From Laburnicola sp. R22_1 (Eukaryota > Ascomycota > Dothideomycetes > Pleosporales > Didymosphaeriaceae): a stretch of 64,000 bases of DNA. Both the position numbers and the translations under genes were made by a program. This document shows positions 1 to 10,704 of the stretch, one piece after another (the first letter of the stretch is position 1; every line of letters begins with the position of its first letter). The notes under the pieces were generated by a model that searched no databases, had not been told where the DNA came from, and saw only the letters and a program-made list of their open reading frames with translations. The stretch is taken from the NCBI GenBank assembly GCA_014281115.1, contig JACONQ010000003.1, forward strand, positions 1,612,001 to 1,676,000, in the 5' to 3' direction.

Positions 1-183
1 TTAGCCGAGTACGCTAGACTTACAGGAGCGCCACTGCTGTGTTTGTGCCCATGGTCAACGACTCCACGCCAAAGTTTATCCTCCATCTGCGCCACACGAT
101 AGCCCACCCGGTCCGGCATCTCGTGTACAGCCCACTTGTCTCTCCCCCGAATTTGAAGAAGCCTCAGTGCGTTGCGCTACAGA

Positions 184-1518
184 ATGGCTCAGACGTGCCC
201 CATTCCGGACGTCGACCGCGCCTTGTCGCCCTACATTAGCCCGCGCGAAGACACGTTGAGAGTACGACGGACACTGTCCAAATATCTCACCGCTTCTCTC
301 CGGCCCGTCAATGCAGCCACTCAGAACCAACACCTCAACCATGAGAGTCCGCGCAACCTCGCCGCGGTTGGTACAAATCCTCCAGGGCTCAAGGGCTCCC
401 GGGGTGCATATCTGGATGCCATCAGGGCCCACAAAGCAGCCCAGACAAAACTCAAAGCCCTCCAAGCTTCTTTGGGAGAACTCCAGCAGCGCCACTTCGT
501 TGAGAACCCCGTGGATGACTCGTATCATGAAGATGAGGTCGCTCAAAGCTACACAGCGCTACTTCGACAGCGACGTCGCTTAGCAGAACTCGAAATCGTA
601 CAGGAATCTCTTGAGAAGTTGTTGAACGTCAGTCCAATTGAAGGGCTGAGAGATGCACGGGAGCTCGTCAAGGACGCAATCGGTGAACAACCCGATCTTC
701 CAGCGGAACGTATAAAACCCTCATTGTACGAGGAAAACAATGCCTCGTTAGTTTTGCGGCTGAAGAAGGAAGTTCTTGAATCGAGGTCAAGGATGGATGG
801 AGCAAAAGCCGCTAGAAGCAAGGCGCACAGTGTCTCACGCGAAATACCAGGCTTAGAAGCACAGGTATATGCGCTCGCCCGCGCACGAGAAGAGATAGTC
901 GAGTGGGTGCAAGTAGAGTTGGCTAAAATGGAGGAAGCATCAGGGTTCCTCGAGGATGCCTCGCCTGTCAAGCGCCCTGTTACCATGCCCAGCGGTCAGA
1001 ATCTTGATTCATCAGAGTCCCAAATTCGAAGCTGCTATGATCAATATACAACGTCTCGTACGGCCGCCATCGAAGGCCATCAATCCTTTCACCAGCATTC
1101 AACGATGGTCTCACGAAAAAACCATGAACATGAGGATAACATCAAGTCCAGTGTCCAGCATGTGGAGAATCCCCAATCCAAAGTTTCCATCACAAGCCTG
1201 TTACCATATCTACCACACATCGCCCAAAATGGCACCAATGAGCGTTTGACGTTGCTTCATGCAGCCTTTTTACAAAATCAAATATCCTCTGCAGATGCAG
1301 ATACAACAGAATCTCTCTCTCGGCTTTCCGGCGAAAGCCATCTATTACGATCTGGGTCCAAAGGAATCGAAGCTTGGGGAAAGACTGCCGTCGAGCTCGA
1401 AGCACTCCATGAAAGTTCCGTGAGGGAACGTATACAGAGCAGTCGTTCAGAGATCAACAATATTAGCACGATTGTGGACGTATGCTCTCTCCAGAGCAAA
1501 GTGCTCGGCTCTCAATAG
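184..1518 (+). CDS. Hypothetical coiled-coil protein
   Basis: Single uninterrupted reading frame of 444 codons from the ATG at 184; an in-frame ATG four codons upstream at 172 is the alternative start. I do not recognise the family. The N-terminal part has a compact block (PDVDRALSPYISPRED, then RRTLSKYLTAS) that looks conserved in style. A Leu/Lys/Glu/Gln-rich stretch follows at about residues 90-280 (AYLDAIRAHKAAQTKLKALQ, later RLKKEVLESRSRM) with the spacing of long coiled-coil helices. The C-terminal third is Ser-rich and low in structure. There is no signal peptide and no membrane segment. It could be a cytoskeletal, kinetochore or augmin-type subunit, but that is a guess from coiled-coil content only. 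I am confident that it is a gene and have no supported function. Confidence 0.75.
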   Translation: MAQTCPIPDVDRALSPYISPREDTLRVRRTLSKYLTASLRPVNAATQNQHLNHESPRNLAAVGTNPPGLKGSRGAYLDAIRAHKAAQTKLKALQASLGELQQRHFVENPVDDSYHEDEVAQSYTALLRQRRRLAELEIVQESLEKLLNVSPIEGLRDARELVKDAIGEQPDLPAERIKPSLYEENNASLVLRLKKEVLESRSRMDGAKAARSKAHSVSREIPGLEAQVYALARAREEIVEWVQVELAKMEEASGFLEDASPVKRPVTMPSGQNLDSSESQIRSCYDQYTTSRTAAIEGHQSFHQHSTMVSRKNHEHEDNIKSSVQHVENPQSKVSITSLLPYLPHIAQNGTNERLTLLHAAFLQNQISSADADTTESLSRLSGESHLLRSGSKGIEAWGKTAVELEALHESSVRERIQSSRSEINNISTIVDVCSLQSKVLGSQ

Positions 1519-2346
1519 ATGAGGGAAAATTGCTCTGTTCTCAATAAATGAACGAAAATGGCTACTGCACTATGGTCTTCCAGCGCCGTCCGACATTAAA
1601 TACGCCAAATCCCCGGTTCGCTGATGCACCGTGCATGTATGAACCAGGAACATTGTCATCTTGACCGAAATCGTGGGAGTTTGTTTTCGTCCAAGAGAAG
1701 TCTGTTAAGCCACACGAGATGTCTAGCCAGACATCCACACTCCGAATTCGCGTTGCTAATGTCGAGGCAATCCACCATACGGGATATTTAGTCTAGACAC
1801 TGTGCCATGGCGGTTTCCTACGCTTATCTGCCGTGCTGGCCATAGCGCTTAAATACACCTACTTATGCCTAATGACACAATTGGCGCCAACTTGGCTATC
1901 CATTTACGATATCCGGGTCAGTTGCGCATTCAAGTCCATCAAAATATATGGGGTACACGCTCATTGCTCGTCAAATTAGCCTTTTCACACCCTAGACGAC
2001 GATGAAGCGACCCAATCATTATTTCTTCCCGGCTGCAGCACCCGGCCTGAAACAAGTGACCAGGGCATGCTGTTGAATAATTACTGTCATTGGATTTGCC
2101 GGTTGTAAATTGCAATATCATCGACGACGGTTAGCCAGTGATGTCTTTTTCTGCCGCGCTATCTCCGCAGTGTTCTTCATTAAGATAAAGCACAACATAT
2201 GGTCGACATATTGGGATGTAACAAGGCGTCGCTGTGGTTCCAAGAGTTCATGACTTGGCCCCGCGTGCGATTTATTTCATAAAGAGATGATGTCCTTTGA
2301 CCCGTGTAGCAGGGACGAATTTTCGCTTTCTTTCTCTTGAATCAGA
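1519..2346. other. Intergenic region
   Basis: About 830 bases between two plus-strand genes. I see no convincing coding sequence, RNA gene or repeat. It should hold the 3' end of the upstream gene and the promoter of the AA8-AA12 gene; a CT-rich stretch lies directly before the ATG at 2347. Confidence 0.5.
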
Positions 2347-4454
2347 ATGTCTTCCTTTAAGTTTTTCGGTGGTGCTATTGCACTTGCCAGTTACGGTAAA
2401 GAAATTGCCTTCGCTGTATGGCTTTCACTGATCTTTTTGCAGCGTTTGCGCAAGGTGAGGTTCAATCTCAAGTTGCTTTCGATGCGGAGACAAAGATCTG
2501 TTACTCGTCGTACTCGAACGTGGAGCATGGATTGACCATGGGTGTTGCGCTTCCGAAAAATGCCACCGACCCGTACGATGCAATCATCAGAATTACTGCA
2601 CCAATAGGCCACACCTGGGCCGGCTTTGCTTGGGGTGGCCAGATGGTGTGGAACCCTCTCACCGTTGCCTGGCCAAATGGCAACTCGGCAGTTGCATCAG
2701 CACGTTTTGCCTAGTATGCAACCCAATTGACTTGATAAGTCCGCCCCCTAACAACGCGTAGTAGCATTAGCCTGCCGCAAGGCTACGATGGAGCCGAACA
2801 CTTCCTCCTGAAGGGCACCGAGACAAACAGCACCCACTGGACGGTAAACGCTCTATGTAAAGGTTGTACGGGTTGGCAAGACGTCGACGAGAACCATTTT
2901 GCGCTCAACGCCACTGGAACAACGCAATTCGCCTGGGCCTATGGCACCACCGCGATCGAAAATCCTGCTCGGAATGACTCTTCGTTCAACGTGCATGCTG
3001 AAGTCGGGCACTGGACTCATGATCTTAATGCCGCTCGCATTGATAACTTTGAGGCGCTGGTGAAGAGCAATCTGCTAACAAGCCCTGCAGCTAACGCCAC
3101 CGCCGTCCCTCCCGCCAACAGCGGAGTTACGAAGGCCAGATCCACCGACAGTTCCAAGGCTGGCGTAGCCGCCATTCCCGCTTCATGCCCTGGTGCTGGT
3201 AACCCGTCGTACGGCGGCACTTTAGCGAGCGGTTGGAAGGCCACCAAGGTTGCTGGAGGCTTGACGCTCCCCCGAAGCATTCAGTTCGACAGCAATGGCA
3301 ACATGTTGGTTGTCCAGGCTGGCAAGGGTATCTCATACCACGTCATGGGAACCGATGGCTGCATCACTTCAACGAAGATGTTGATCTCCTTGAGAAGTCT
3401 TAACCACGGTATCGCGTTCAGTGCCGACGGGAAGACCTTGTACGCCAGTTCTATGACTCAAGTCTACGCGTGGCCGTATGATGCCGCAGTTGCAACAGTA
3501 GGAACGCGCTCATCTATCATAACGGGAATGTACAACGGCGGCTCCCACTTGACGCGCACTCTCGCCATCGCACCACATGCGCCGAACCTTCTCGTCGTTT
3601 CTCATGGTTCGAACTCCAACATCGATAGTGCCACTTCCAGCCCATCTGCCGGTCGTGCAATCATCAAGGTTTTCGATCTCTCTGCTATCCCGAGCGGTGG
3701 ATACAGGTACGTCACTGATGGTTACACTGCCGGATATGGACAACGTAACGAGGTCGGCATGTGCTGGGATGCCAACAACATGTATGTTCCTCCCCTAGCC
3801 ACCACTAGTACCATCTGTGTACTAATATAGCAAAGGCTGTGGGGCGTTGAGAACAGCGGTGACCAATTTACGCGCAACGGCAAGGACATCCACAACAACA
3901 ACCCAGGCGAGAAGATCCACTACATGGGCGATGTAACCAAGCCGAACAACAACTGGTATGGCTATCCGACTTGCTTCACTGTCTGGCAGACCAGCGACTT
4001 TACCGACAAGGTGTTCAAGGTGGGTGACTGGTTCGTGCAGTATCCCAGCAACTCCATGAACGACGACACCTGCAACCAAAAAGCCACCAAGCCGGCCCTG
4101 ACCCTCTTCCCGCACTCTGCACCTATCGACTGCGAGTTCAACGCGGACAGCTCTAAGATGTTCATCACCTACCACGGCTCATGGAACCGCTCGCCGGTGA
4201 CGGGCTTCAAGCTTGTTGCTGTCGACTTCAAGAAGGACGCCAACGGCACCTATGTGCCCGTTGAGCCGCTCACGAGCATCTCGGCTGCCAAGGATATCTT
4301 TGCTAACCCTGATGTTACGAGATGCGCGGGCGGTGGGCCGTCGTGGAGCGCGGGCTGCTTCAGGCCTGCTGGCCTGTCCTTCGATAAGAGTGGAAGGCTG
4401 TACATGACGAGTGATGTGGCGAATGGTGAGCTCTGGGTTCTTGGCCAAGATTAG
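2347..4454 (+). CDS. Secreted AA8-AA12 pyranose dehydrogenase
   Basis: Four exons (2347-2395, 2443-2713, 2762-3781, 3836-4454) give a 652-residue protein. A signal peptide of about 19 residues ends in SYAFA. Residues about 22-200 are a cellobiose-dehydrogenase-type b-haem cytochrome domain (AA8; GHTWAGFAWGGQMVWNPLTV). The likely axial Met is near residue 49 (GLTMGVALP) and a candidate axial His lies in VGHWTH near 189. A Ser/Thr/Ala/Pro linker leads to a glucose/sorbosone-dehydrogenase-type beta-propeller (about 247-652; LNHGIAFSADGK, MLWGVENSGD, ITYHGSWNRSP). This is the arrangement of fungal PQQ-dependent pyranose dehydrogenase (AA12). Such enzymes oxidise sugars outside the cell and pass electrons through AA8 to lytic polysaccharide monooxygenases. 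No C-terminal CBM1 is present, unlike the basidiomycete prototype. The third intron uses an AAAG acceptor, chosen because it restores NNMLWGVEN. Confidence 0.9.
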
Positions 4455-4905
4455 GTGTGTGCATGTTGGGGTCGTGCATGGTCCTGTATATATTGCTAGA
4501 AGATGCCAACGTTCTTTCTTTGCTCTGAGGCATACTATGTTCGCGTCAAATTTACGGTTTTCCTTGATCGTGTGATATATGCTACCCAAGGCGCCTTGTG
4601 ATTATGTTAGCCCTGAAAGTGACTTGTTGGTATGCCGCTGGGCGGTTGTATTGTTACCACTATAGTTATGTGTTTCTTGGTTTATCATCATAGTTTAGCA
4701 AACAATGCAAGAACTTATGATTCTTTTCCTCTGGACGTGGCTAGGCGAGTTCCACGACTGCAATAGACACTTCGGGCTTTGAATTATTCATCTCAACGAT
4801 GTATCGACACAAAAAGTAAGTCCGAAGTATCATTACACACACAGAGAAGACACTGAGACACCAACAATATCAGTCCAGCTTCTCTGTACAAGCTCTCGCA
4901 CGCCG
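4455..4905. other. Convergent intergenic region
   Basis: About 450 bases between the 3' ends of the AA8-AA12 gene and the P450 gene. It is A+T-richer than the flanks and presumably contains both polyadenylation regions. I see nothing else in it. Confidence 0.5.
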
Positions 4906-6552
4906 TCACAACTGTCTCCTCCGCATACCGACCTCCAACGCCAACGGCTTCCTCAAAAAACCCTCCCTCGTCTTCATCTCTCCCTGCCTCAACTCAAACT
5001 CATACCGCCGAAACACGGTGCTAACAATAAGCGCCAACTCCATCTCCGCCACATTCCGCCCCACACACGCCCGCGGCCCGTAACTGAACGGAATAAAGGC
5101 ATTCTTCTGCTGCTCGGTGACCTTGTCCCAACGCTCGGGGCGGAATTCATCCGCGTCAGGTCCCCAGATGGCCTTGCTGTGGTGAATCGTATACGCGGGC
5201 ACAGAGAGCACGGTGGCTTGCGGGAAGTGATGGCCTGCCACCGTGATGCCCGGGCCGGGAGGCACGACGCGCGGAAGGCCGAGCGACGAGGTGCTGTGGA
5301 TGCGCATTGTTTCTTTGATGACGGCGTCGAGGTAGGGGAGGTCTTTGACTTGGCTGAATTGTGGGACGGCATCTGCGTCTGGGAGCGCGTGGTCCAGTTC
5401 CGCCTGGAGTTTCCGGATCACGTTCGGCTTTGTCAAGCAGTGGTAGAGAAGGGCGCAGGAGGTGTTGGAGGTGGTGTCGGAGCCGGCGATGAGCTGCGTC
5501 AGCGCTTCGGCGGTGAGTTCTTCGCGGCCTAGCTTTGCGCCTGTCTCGTCGAGGCCCTCCATGAGGCGGGCGAGCAGGTCGACGCGGTCGGAGGGGTTGT
5601 TGAGGCGCGCGTTTACGCGGGCGATGGCGATGCCGGCGAGGTTTTGGACGGCCTTGACGCCGTTTGTGAAGAAGGGGTCTGGGAGGTAGGCGGCGTAGGG
5701 TTTGAGTTGAGGGAGACAGCCGAGGGTTCTGCGCTTGTTAGTCGATGTTCTCTAGGGAGAGAAAGGAGAGGTGCATACCCCGAGACTTCGCCTCTGCGGT
5801 TCAGCACCTCGATGGCGGGCGCGAATGTGGGTTCGCTATCGGGCGTCATTTTAACTGCTGCGACATCTTGTCCTTTCTCCAGCATGCCAAATGGTGCGCC
5901 AAAGGCTAGGTCGCCGATTACGTCGAAGGCGAGGTAGTTGAACCAGTTGAGAGCGTCCATCTGATAGTAGTCGCCCTTCTTTTGTGCCGCTCGCCGGTCC
6001 CATTGGCGCTGTAGCTCCTCGAGATTGTGGTGTATGTACTGCTCGAACTGGCCGACTGACTTGGCCGAGAAGGTATGCGAGACAGTTTTTCTCTTGCGGG
6101 TATGTTCAGCGCGATCACGCGTGTTGAAGAGACCCCGGCGGATCGAGACGAAAGCATCGTAGTAATCGCTGTTGCGCAGTCAGCCTTGGACGAACTTCCT
6201 TCTTCAACAGGATGAGGATAGCATACCTCTTCAAGAAGCCATTTCCATGGCCGTATATCACGGGAATGGCCTCGGCATCCGCAACACTGACGTGGTTTGG
6301 CGCGATCCTCACCAGCGTCCCATACCGTTCATGCGCTTCGTGCACCTTCAAGAATCTCCTCCCCCTTCTTGCCTGAAACATCAACCAAAGGTTCGAAAAC
6401 TTGGCGGCCACGGGGCCAGGAACATCAATGATAGACCATTCGCGCAGATAGGGGAGGACATAGTAGATGAAGGGCAGGAGAACAATGGCGTATGGCGAGA
6501 GCAGCAGCGTAATGACGGACATGGCAGTCCACTGATGTATGAGGTCACACAC
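4906..6552 (-). CDS. CYP53-type cytochrome P450 (benzoate 4-hydroxylase-like)
   Basis: Three exons on the minus strand (6552-6227, 6168-5779, 5728-4906; introns 58 and 50 nt) encode 512 residues, normal for a fungal P450. The N-terminus has a membrane anchor at about residues 10-35 and a proline hinge (DVPGPVAAKFSNLW). Family hallmarks are WFNYLAFDVIGDLAFG, the I-helix oxygen motif AGSDTT, the ExxR motif ETMR, FRPERW, and the haem loop FSYGPRACVGRNVAEMEL carrying the cysteine ligand. The haem loop and the WFNYLAFD block are typical of CYP53. CYP53 members para-hydroxylate benzoate and related phenolics, feeding the beta-ketoadipate route and detoxifying plant phenolics. The substrate here is inferred from family only. 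An alternative start is the Met at residue 10. The enzyme should sit on the cytosolic face of the ER. Confidence 0.88.
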
Positions 6553-7253
6553 AACTCGGTGGGCAGGCTGAAAGAAGAAGCTGCAGATGGCGTTGACTTC
6601 GCACAGCAGCAGCCAGCCGGCTTTCTTTATACACCAGCGCCATCAGCCAAGTTCCGCTACAAAACGCTCCGAAGCCTCGTCGAGGCGTCCACCGCACTCC
6701 AAGTCGTGTTGGAGTGACAGGGTGCCAGCTACCGTTGACGTTTGTTTTCCGCCATGCCTCAACGAGCGTAGCTTCTTCCAATCAGCGCGTCGCCCATTGA
6801 GCTCACGACAGCCGACTTTCACTCCGTTGAACGAACCCCGCCTTTCCCGCCTCTCCACCACCCCGAGCTTTCCCCGCACCTCATCGCAGAGCCTTGCAAG
6901 CCGTTGCCGTCCCGAGTCGGATCAGGGCTGCCCAGACCCGCGGACGCTGAGGAACGCTGAGGAACGCTGAGGTAATATCAACGGCTACCTTGCGTGCTCC
7001 GAGTTACTCCCGCTTCTGTCGGCTGAACGATCTCAAGCCGGTACCTATGTACTACCCGAGATTAATCTACATGTACATGCATGCATTTCACAGGACCCTT
7101 CTACAACGACAGCATCATATTAGAAAATAATCAACTAGCTATAAGAGAGACGCACAAAGGGAATCGCCAAAAGCGGACAAGGGCTCTCCAGACGGCCCAT
7201 CATCAGTGGTATCATTCGAGGTGCACTACCAACGCGTAACAAACCCTTCCCGT
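6553..7253. other. Intergenic region between P450 promoter and erdS 3' end
   Basis: About 700 bases that should contain the P450 promoter and the 3' flank of erdS. The only structure I see is a short tandem repeat at 6944-6972 (listed separately). Overlapping short frames on both strands show no recognisable domain. Confidence 0.45.
6944..6972. repeat. Short tandem repeat, about three copies of ACGCTGAGGA
   Basis: The ten-base unit ACGCTGAGGA occurs nearly three times in succession upstream of the P450 gene. It is seen directly in the sequence, with no known function. Confidence 0.7.
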
Positions 7254-10200
7254 CTAATTATCATCTTCGAAAAAGTTCAAGATAGCCTTGATGGCCAGCG
7301 GTCCCAACCCGTGCGGCGGGTAGCAGATGTAGCTCGGGTCATCTGTCGCACCCAGCTTCTCACGGAATTCGGTCTTGTTGTTGAGCTTGAGCTCCGTCGC
7401 AATCGCCTGGTACGCCCTGCTCAGCACCTTGACACGCGTGCCTCTGACGTTGTGGCCGGGCGTGAACTTGCTGCTTGCGCCACCACCGAAGGTAATGGTG
7501 GTAGCGCCGTTCTGGGCGACAACCTTCATGGCATGAAGAACGGCGTGCTCGATGGAGCCTGAAGGTGCACCCGGGAAGTCGAGAGAGTATTTGACTTGCC
7601 AGCCGTGATCGGGACTTAGTTGGGCCATGACAACGAGAGCACAGACGCTGCTATCTGCTGTTTGCGCGACATGGTACTGACGATGCTCCTCGTCCTGCCA
7701 CGGGTGAATATTGGTCAAATGCACCTGGCGACCTTTCCTGCCCTTCAACCAGTCTTCCACACGAGCGTCCACCTTCTTTTTCATCTCTTCAGGTACCGGG
7801 GTGCCAAGCAAATAATCCGTGAACTTGACGCCTTCCTTCTCCGCATGTCGAACCTTGCGCTGCACGTCAGAGTCGTTCAGCGCAGGGTTATGGGCCGGAT
7901 CCACGCGCTGCTCGGCCACGACGGAGAAGGTTCGCCAGTTGAACTTGGTAGCAAGGACTTCTTCCGCATCGTGGCCAACCAACAGCCAAAGTGGCTTGAG
8001 GTTGCGCTCTTTTCTGATGTATTTGAGATACCCAGTCATTGTCTTCAGGTACTGAGATGGGTGGCAAAGAGGGTCACCAACAGTGATAGCGAACCCATCT
8101 TGAGGAACGAATCCGACGGCAGCACCGGTGAATTCATCTCGCCAAATCTCCGTTCGAGGCTCCAACCAGGACGTGTTCGTAGCGTCTCCATAGTTTGCAA
8201 TGAGCTGTGGAATAGGCTGGAACTCGATACCTGCCGCGGCTCGGTCTTGCCCCTCCCAAGGTGGATGAATTGTGCTAGATTCTGGATGACGTAGCTGCTT
8301 GATGATAGGCTTCTCTGGCAAGCTCTTCGGGTCCCGAGGAAACAAGGACGCATGTCGAATGTTGCCCAAGTTCAGCAAAAGCATGAGGATACGCTCGAGT
8401 CCGATACCACCACCACCGTGTGGAGGCGCGCCCCATTGAAATGCTTGGATGTACTCCTCCATTGTCTGAGGGTCAATCTTTAGCCGAGCCATCTTCTCGA
8501 GCAGCATCTCAGCGTCATGAATACGCTGACCGCCACTCAGAATTTCCTGGCCGCGTAAAAAGATGTCGAACGAGTTGGTGAGGGCAGGGTTGGTCGGGTC
8601 GGCCATGGCGTAGAAAGGCCGTGCATTGGCGGGGAACTTATCCAATATGTAATAATCGGTGCCAAATTTCTGTTTGACCACTCGCCCAAGCTGCACCTCA
8701 TCCCGTGTGCCCATATCCTCATTCTCATCGAGAGGATTGCCGTCGTCGTCCCTCCAGCCTGACTCGTTGAGCATGCGAATGCCTTCTGCGAATGGAATAA
8801 TAGGCGTCTCATCTAACCAGACCAGGTCCTCATGTGGAAATTGCCGTTTGACCACTTCTATTTCAGGGCGGTAGTGCTCGTAGATACCCTTGAAAATGGT
8901 TTTGAAAGTCCGATCTAATACTCGCAAGACTTCGTGGTAGTGCTCGTCAATGGACATTTCTAAATCAAGGCCGGTGTATTCGGTCAAGTGACGATACGTG
9001 TTGCTGTTCTCTGCTCGGAAAACAGCGCCAATCTCGTACACCTTTCCAAAGTCGGCGGAGATGGCCATCTGCTTCGCCAACTGCGGACTCTGTGCTAAGA
9101 AAGCACCACGGCCAAAGTATTCGACTTTGAAGACACTGGCACCGGACTCAGTAGCCCCGCCCTGTAGTTTGGGAGTATGGATTTCGATGAAGCCTTCGGA
9201 GTCCAGCTGCGTACGGAAGAAATGACAAATGCCAGATTGGATGCGGAAGATACCCTGAGATGTAGTTGTTCGGAGGTCAATGACGCGATTGCTCAGGCGC
9301 GTTCGATCTGCAATCTTCACTCGGGTGTGCCCTTCCTTGTTGCCGGGACGTGCAAGCTCTTCGTCAACCTCGGCTTGGGTGACTTCAGCCTCGCGAACGT
9401 TGAAAGGCAAGTGCTCGGTAACAGGAGCCTCGACGTGGAGACTGTGAACGGCGACTTCAACGTCGTGGATGGAGGCGCCGGTGACTTCGCCCTGCTTGGA
9501 GTTGGGCGCCTGGAGGACGCCCTTGACGAGCACGACACTTTCGGCCTCGAGGTGTTCAGCCCAGTAGACCATGTACTTGGAGATGTCTGCATGCTCAACC
9601 AATATGCCTTGGATGGTAGCGAGCTGCTGCCGGAAGACGAAGAAGACGAACTTGGAGCTCATCTTCCTCAGGTGGTGTATCCTGGCGCGGAAGACGACCT
9701 CTTTGCCAACGTCCTTGGCCGAGAAGTCCATTATGTTCATGCGCGGCTCATGCTTCCACTCTGCAGCATATGTATTGGGCGCAATCATACCGTACTTGGA
9801 CTTCTGTTCGGGTGTAAGTTCCTGGTCGGCCTGGGCCTCCATTTGCTTCCTCCTCCGCTCGATCTCCTTTGCTTTCTCGGCGACTTCGACGCGCCTCTCC
9901 TCCTGCTGTGCTTGCCTCTCATGCTTCCGCAGCTGGTTCTTGGACATGGGCACACCATCTCGGTTGAGGGGGGTGTCGCCATCGCTGGAGGAGTCGCCGC
10001 CAATGTGCAGTTTCTCCTTGACGGCTCGAATGGGGGAATGGGTAGCAAGGGAGCCCGAGTGGCGGTGGCCCGACTTGGAGCCAAAGGTGCGGCTGCGGCT
10101 GGGGCTGTCAGTGCGTCGGTTCAGGATAGCACTGTCGCTCTTGGACTGGTCTAGGCTGGTCCTGCTGCCGGCGGGCGAGAGCGGGGTGTCCCGCTTGAGC

Positions 10201-10361
10201 TCGTTGCTGGACTGCATGTGGTCTGGCGAGAAGACGCCCGAAGACGTGGGCGAGGTGATGGCGCCATTTGCGGTGGGCGACGTGACGCTGCTCTCGTCGT
10301 CGGAGGCGGGGTTGCTGTGGGAGCTCGACTTGAGCTTCCCCAGCACCTTCTTAAGAGACAT
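7254..10361 (-). CDS. erdS: Ergosteryl-3-beta-O-L-aspartate synthase (AspRS-DUF2156 fusion)
   Basis: Single exon, 1035 codons. Residues 1-200 are a Ser/Thr-rich extension with a basic helix (about 140-175; KQLRKHERQAQQEERR). Residues about 210-310 are the OB-fold anticodon-binding domain and about 350-690 the class IIb aspartyl-tRNA synthetase core: motif 2 FRAENSNTYRHLTEYT, motif 3 GIGLERILMLLLNL. A second domain, about 690-1035, is DUF2156, the aminoacyl-tRNA transferase fold of bacterial MprF (KPLWLLVG, SLDFPGAPSGSIEHAVLHAM). This fusion is the known fungal ErdS, which charges tRNA-Asp and transfers aspartate to the 3-hydroxyl of ergosterol, modifying membranes (established for Aspergillus; RNA-dependent sterol aspartylation). 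A freestanding cytosolic AspRS is expected elsewhere in the genome. I see no gene for the ErdH hydrolase in this window. Both domains look intact, so function is very likely. Confidence 0.95.
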   Translation of the reverse strand: MSLKKVLGKLKSSSHSNPASDDESSVTSPTANGAITSPTSSGVFSPDHMQSSNELKRDTPLSPAGSRTSLDQSKSDSAILNRRTDSPSRSRTFGSKSGHRHSGSLATHSPIRAVKEKLHIGGDSSSDGDTPLNRDGVPMSKNQLRKHERQAQQEERRVEVAEKAKEIERRRKQMEAQADQELTPEQKSKYGMIAPNTYAAEWKHEPRMNIMDFSAKDVGKEVVFRARIHHLRKMSSKFVFFVFRQQLATIQGILVEHADISKYMVYWAEHLEAESVVLVKGVLQAPNSKQGEVTGASIHDVEVAVHSLHVEAPVTEHLPFNVREAEVTQAEVDEELARPGNKEGHTRVKIADRTRLSNRVIDLRTTTSQGIFRIQSGICHFFRTQLDSEGFIEIHTPKLQGGATESGASVFKVEYFGRGAFLAQSPQLAKQMAISADFGKVYEIGAVFRAENSNTYRHLTEYTGLDLEMSIDEHYHEVLRVLDRTFKTIFKGIYEHYRPEIEVVKRQFPHEDLVWLDETPIIPFAEGIRMLNESGWRDDDGNPLDENEDMGTRDEVQLGRVVKQKFGTDYYILDKFPANARPFYAMADPTNPALTNSFDIFLRGQEILSGGQRIHDAEMLLEKMARLKIDPQTMEEYIQAFQWGAPPHGGGGIGLERILMLLLNLGNIRHASLFPRDPKSLPEKPIIKQLRHPESSTIHPPWEGQDRAAAGIEFQPIPQLIANYGDATNTSWLEPRTEIWRDEFTGAAVGFVPQDGFAITVGDPLCHPSQYLKTMTGYLKYIRKERNLKPLWLLVGHDAEEVLATKFNWRTFSVVAEQRVDPAHNPALNDSDVQRKVRHAEKEGVKFTDYLLGTPVPEEMKKKVDARVEDWLKGRKGRQVHLTNIHPWQDEEHRQYHVAQTADSSVCALVVMAQLSPDHGWQVKYSLDFPGAPSGSIEHAVLHAMKVVAQNGATTITFGGGASSKFTPGHNVRGTRVKVLSRAYQAIATELKLNNKTEFREKLGATDDPSYICYPPHGLGPLAIKAILNFFEDDN

Positions 10362-10704
10362 GTCGAGGGCGCGCCGGAGCGGCCGCAGGGTTCAGGGAGC
10401 GGGGCGGAGGTGAGGTTGCCTCGGCGGTAGGCAATTGCGGCCTTGGGGGAGGGGGTGCTGGCTTGCCCTTCAGTGCAGACAAAGGGCCAGCAAGAATGAT
10501 GTGAAGGGACAAACTTCTTTCTTCACACTGCTGGGGCGGCGGAGGCCGGCGCATCAAATAGCGGCTGCGTGTGGTGGGCGGCCCATGCAAGAAGATAGTA
10601 GATGAAAGGTTATTAGATCCTCAGCGAGCTGTGGCGCGTGCGTGCCTGCTTCTGGCTTCTGCTGGCCGAAAGCGAAGAGAATTGCAATGTTGGCGGCTTT
10701 AACT

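Noticed and set aside
2347..7253. AA8-AA12 enzyme and CYP53 as parts of one biosynthetic cluster
   Set aside because: They are convergent genes of unrelated pathways with no shared backbone enzyme or regulator nearby.
9177..10154. 325-codon plus-strand open frame opposite the erdS gene
   Set aside because: It is antisense to a clearly conserved coding sequence and its translation has no domain pattern. Long antisense frames are common opposite codon-biased genes.
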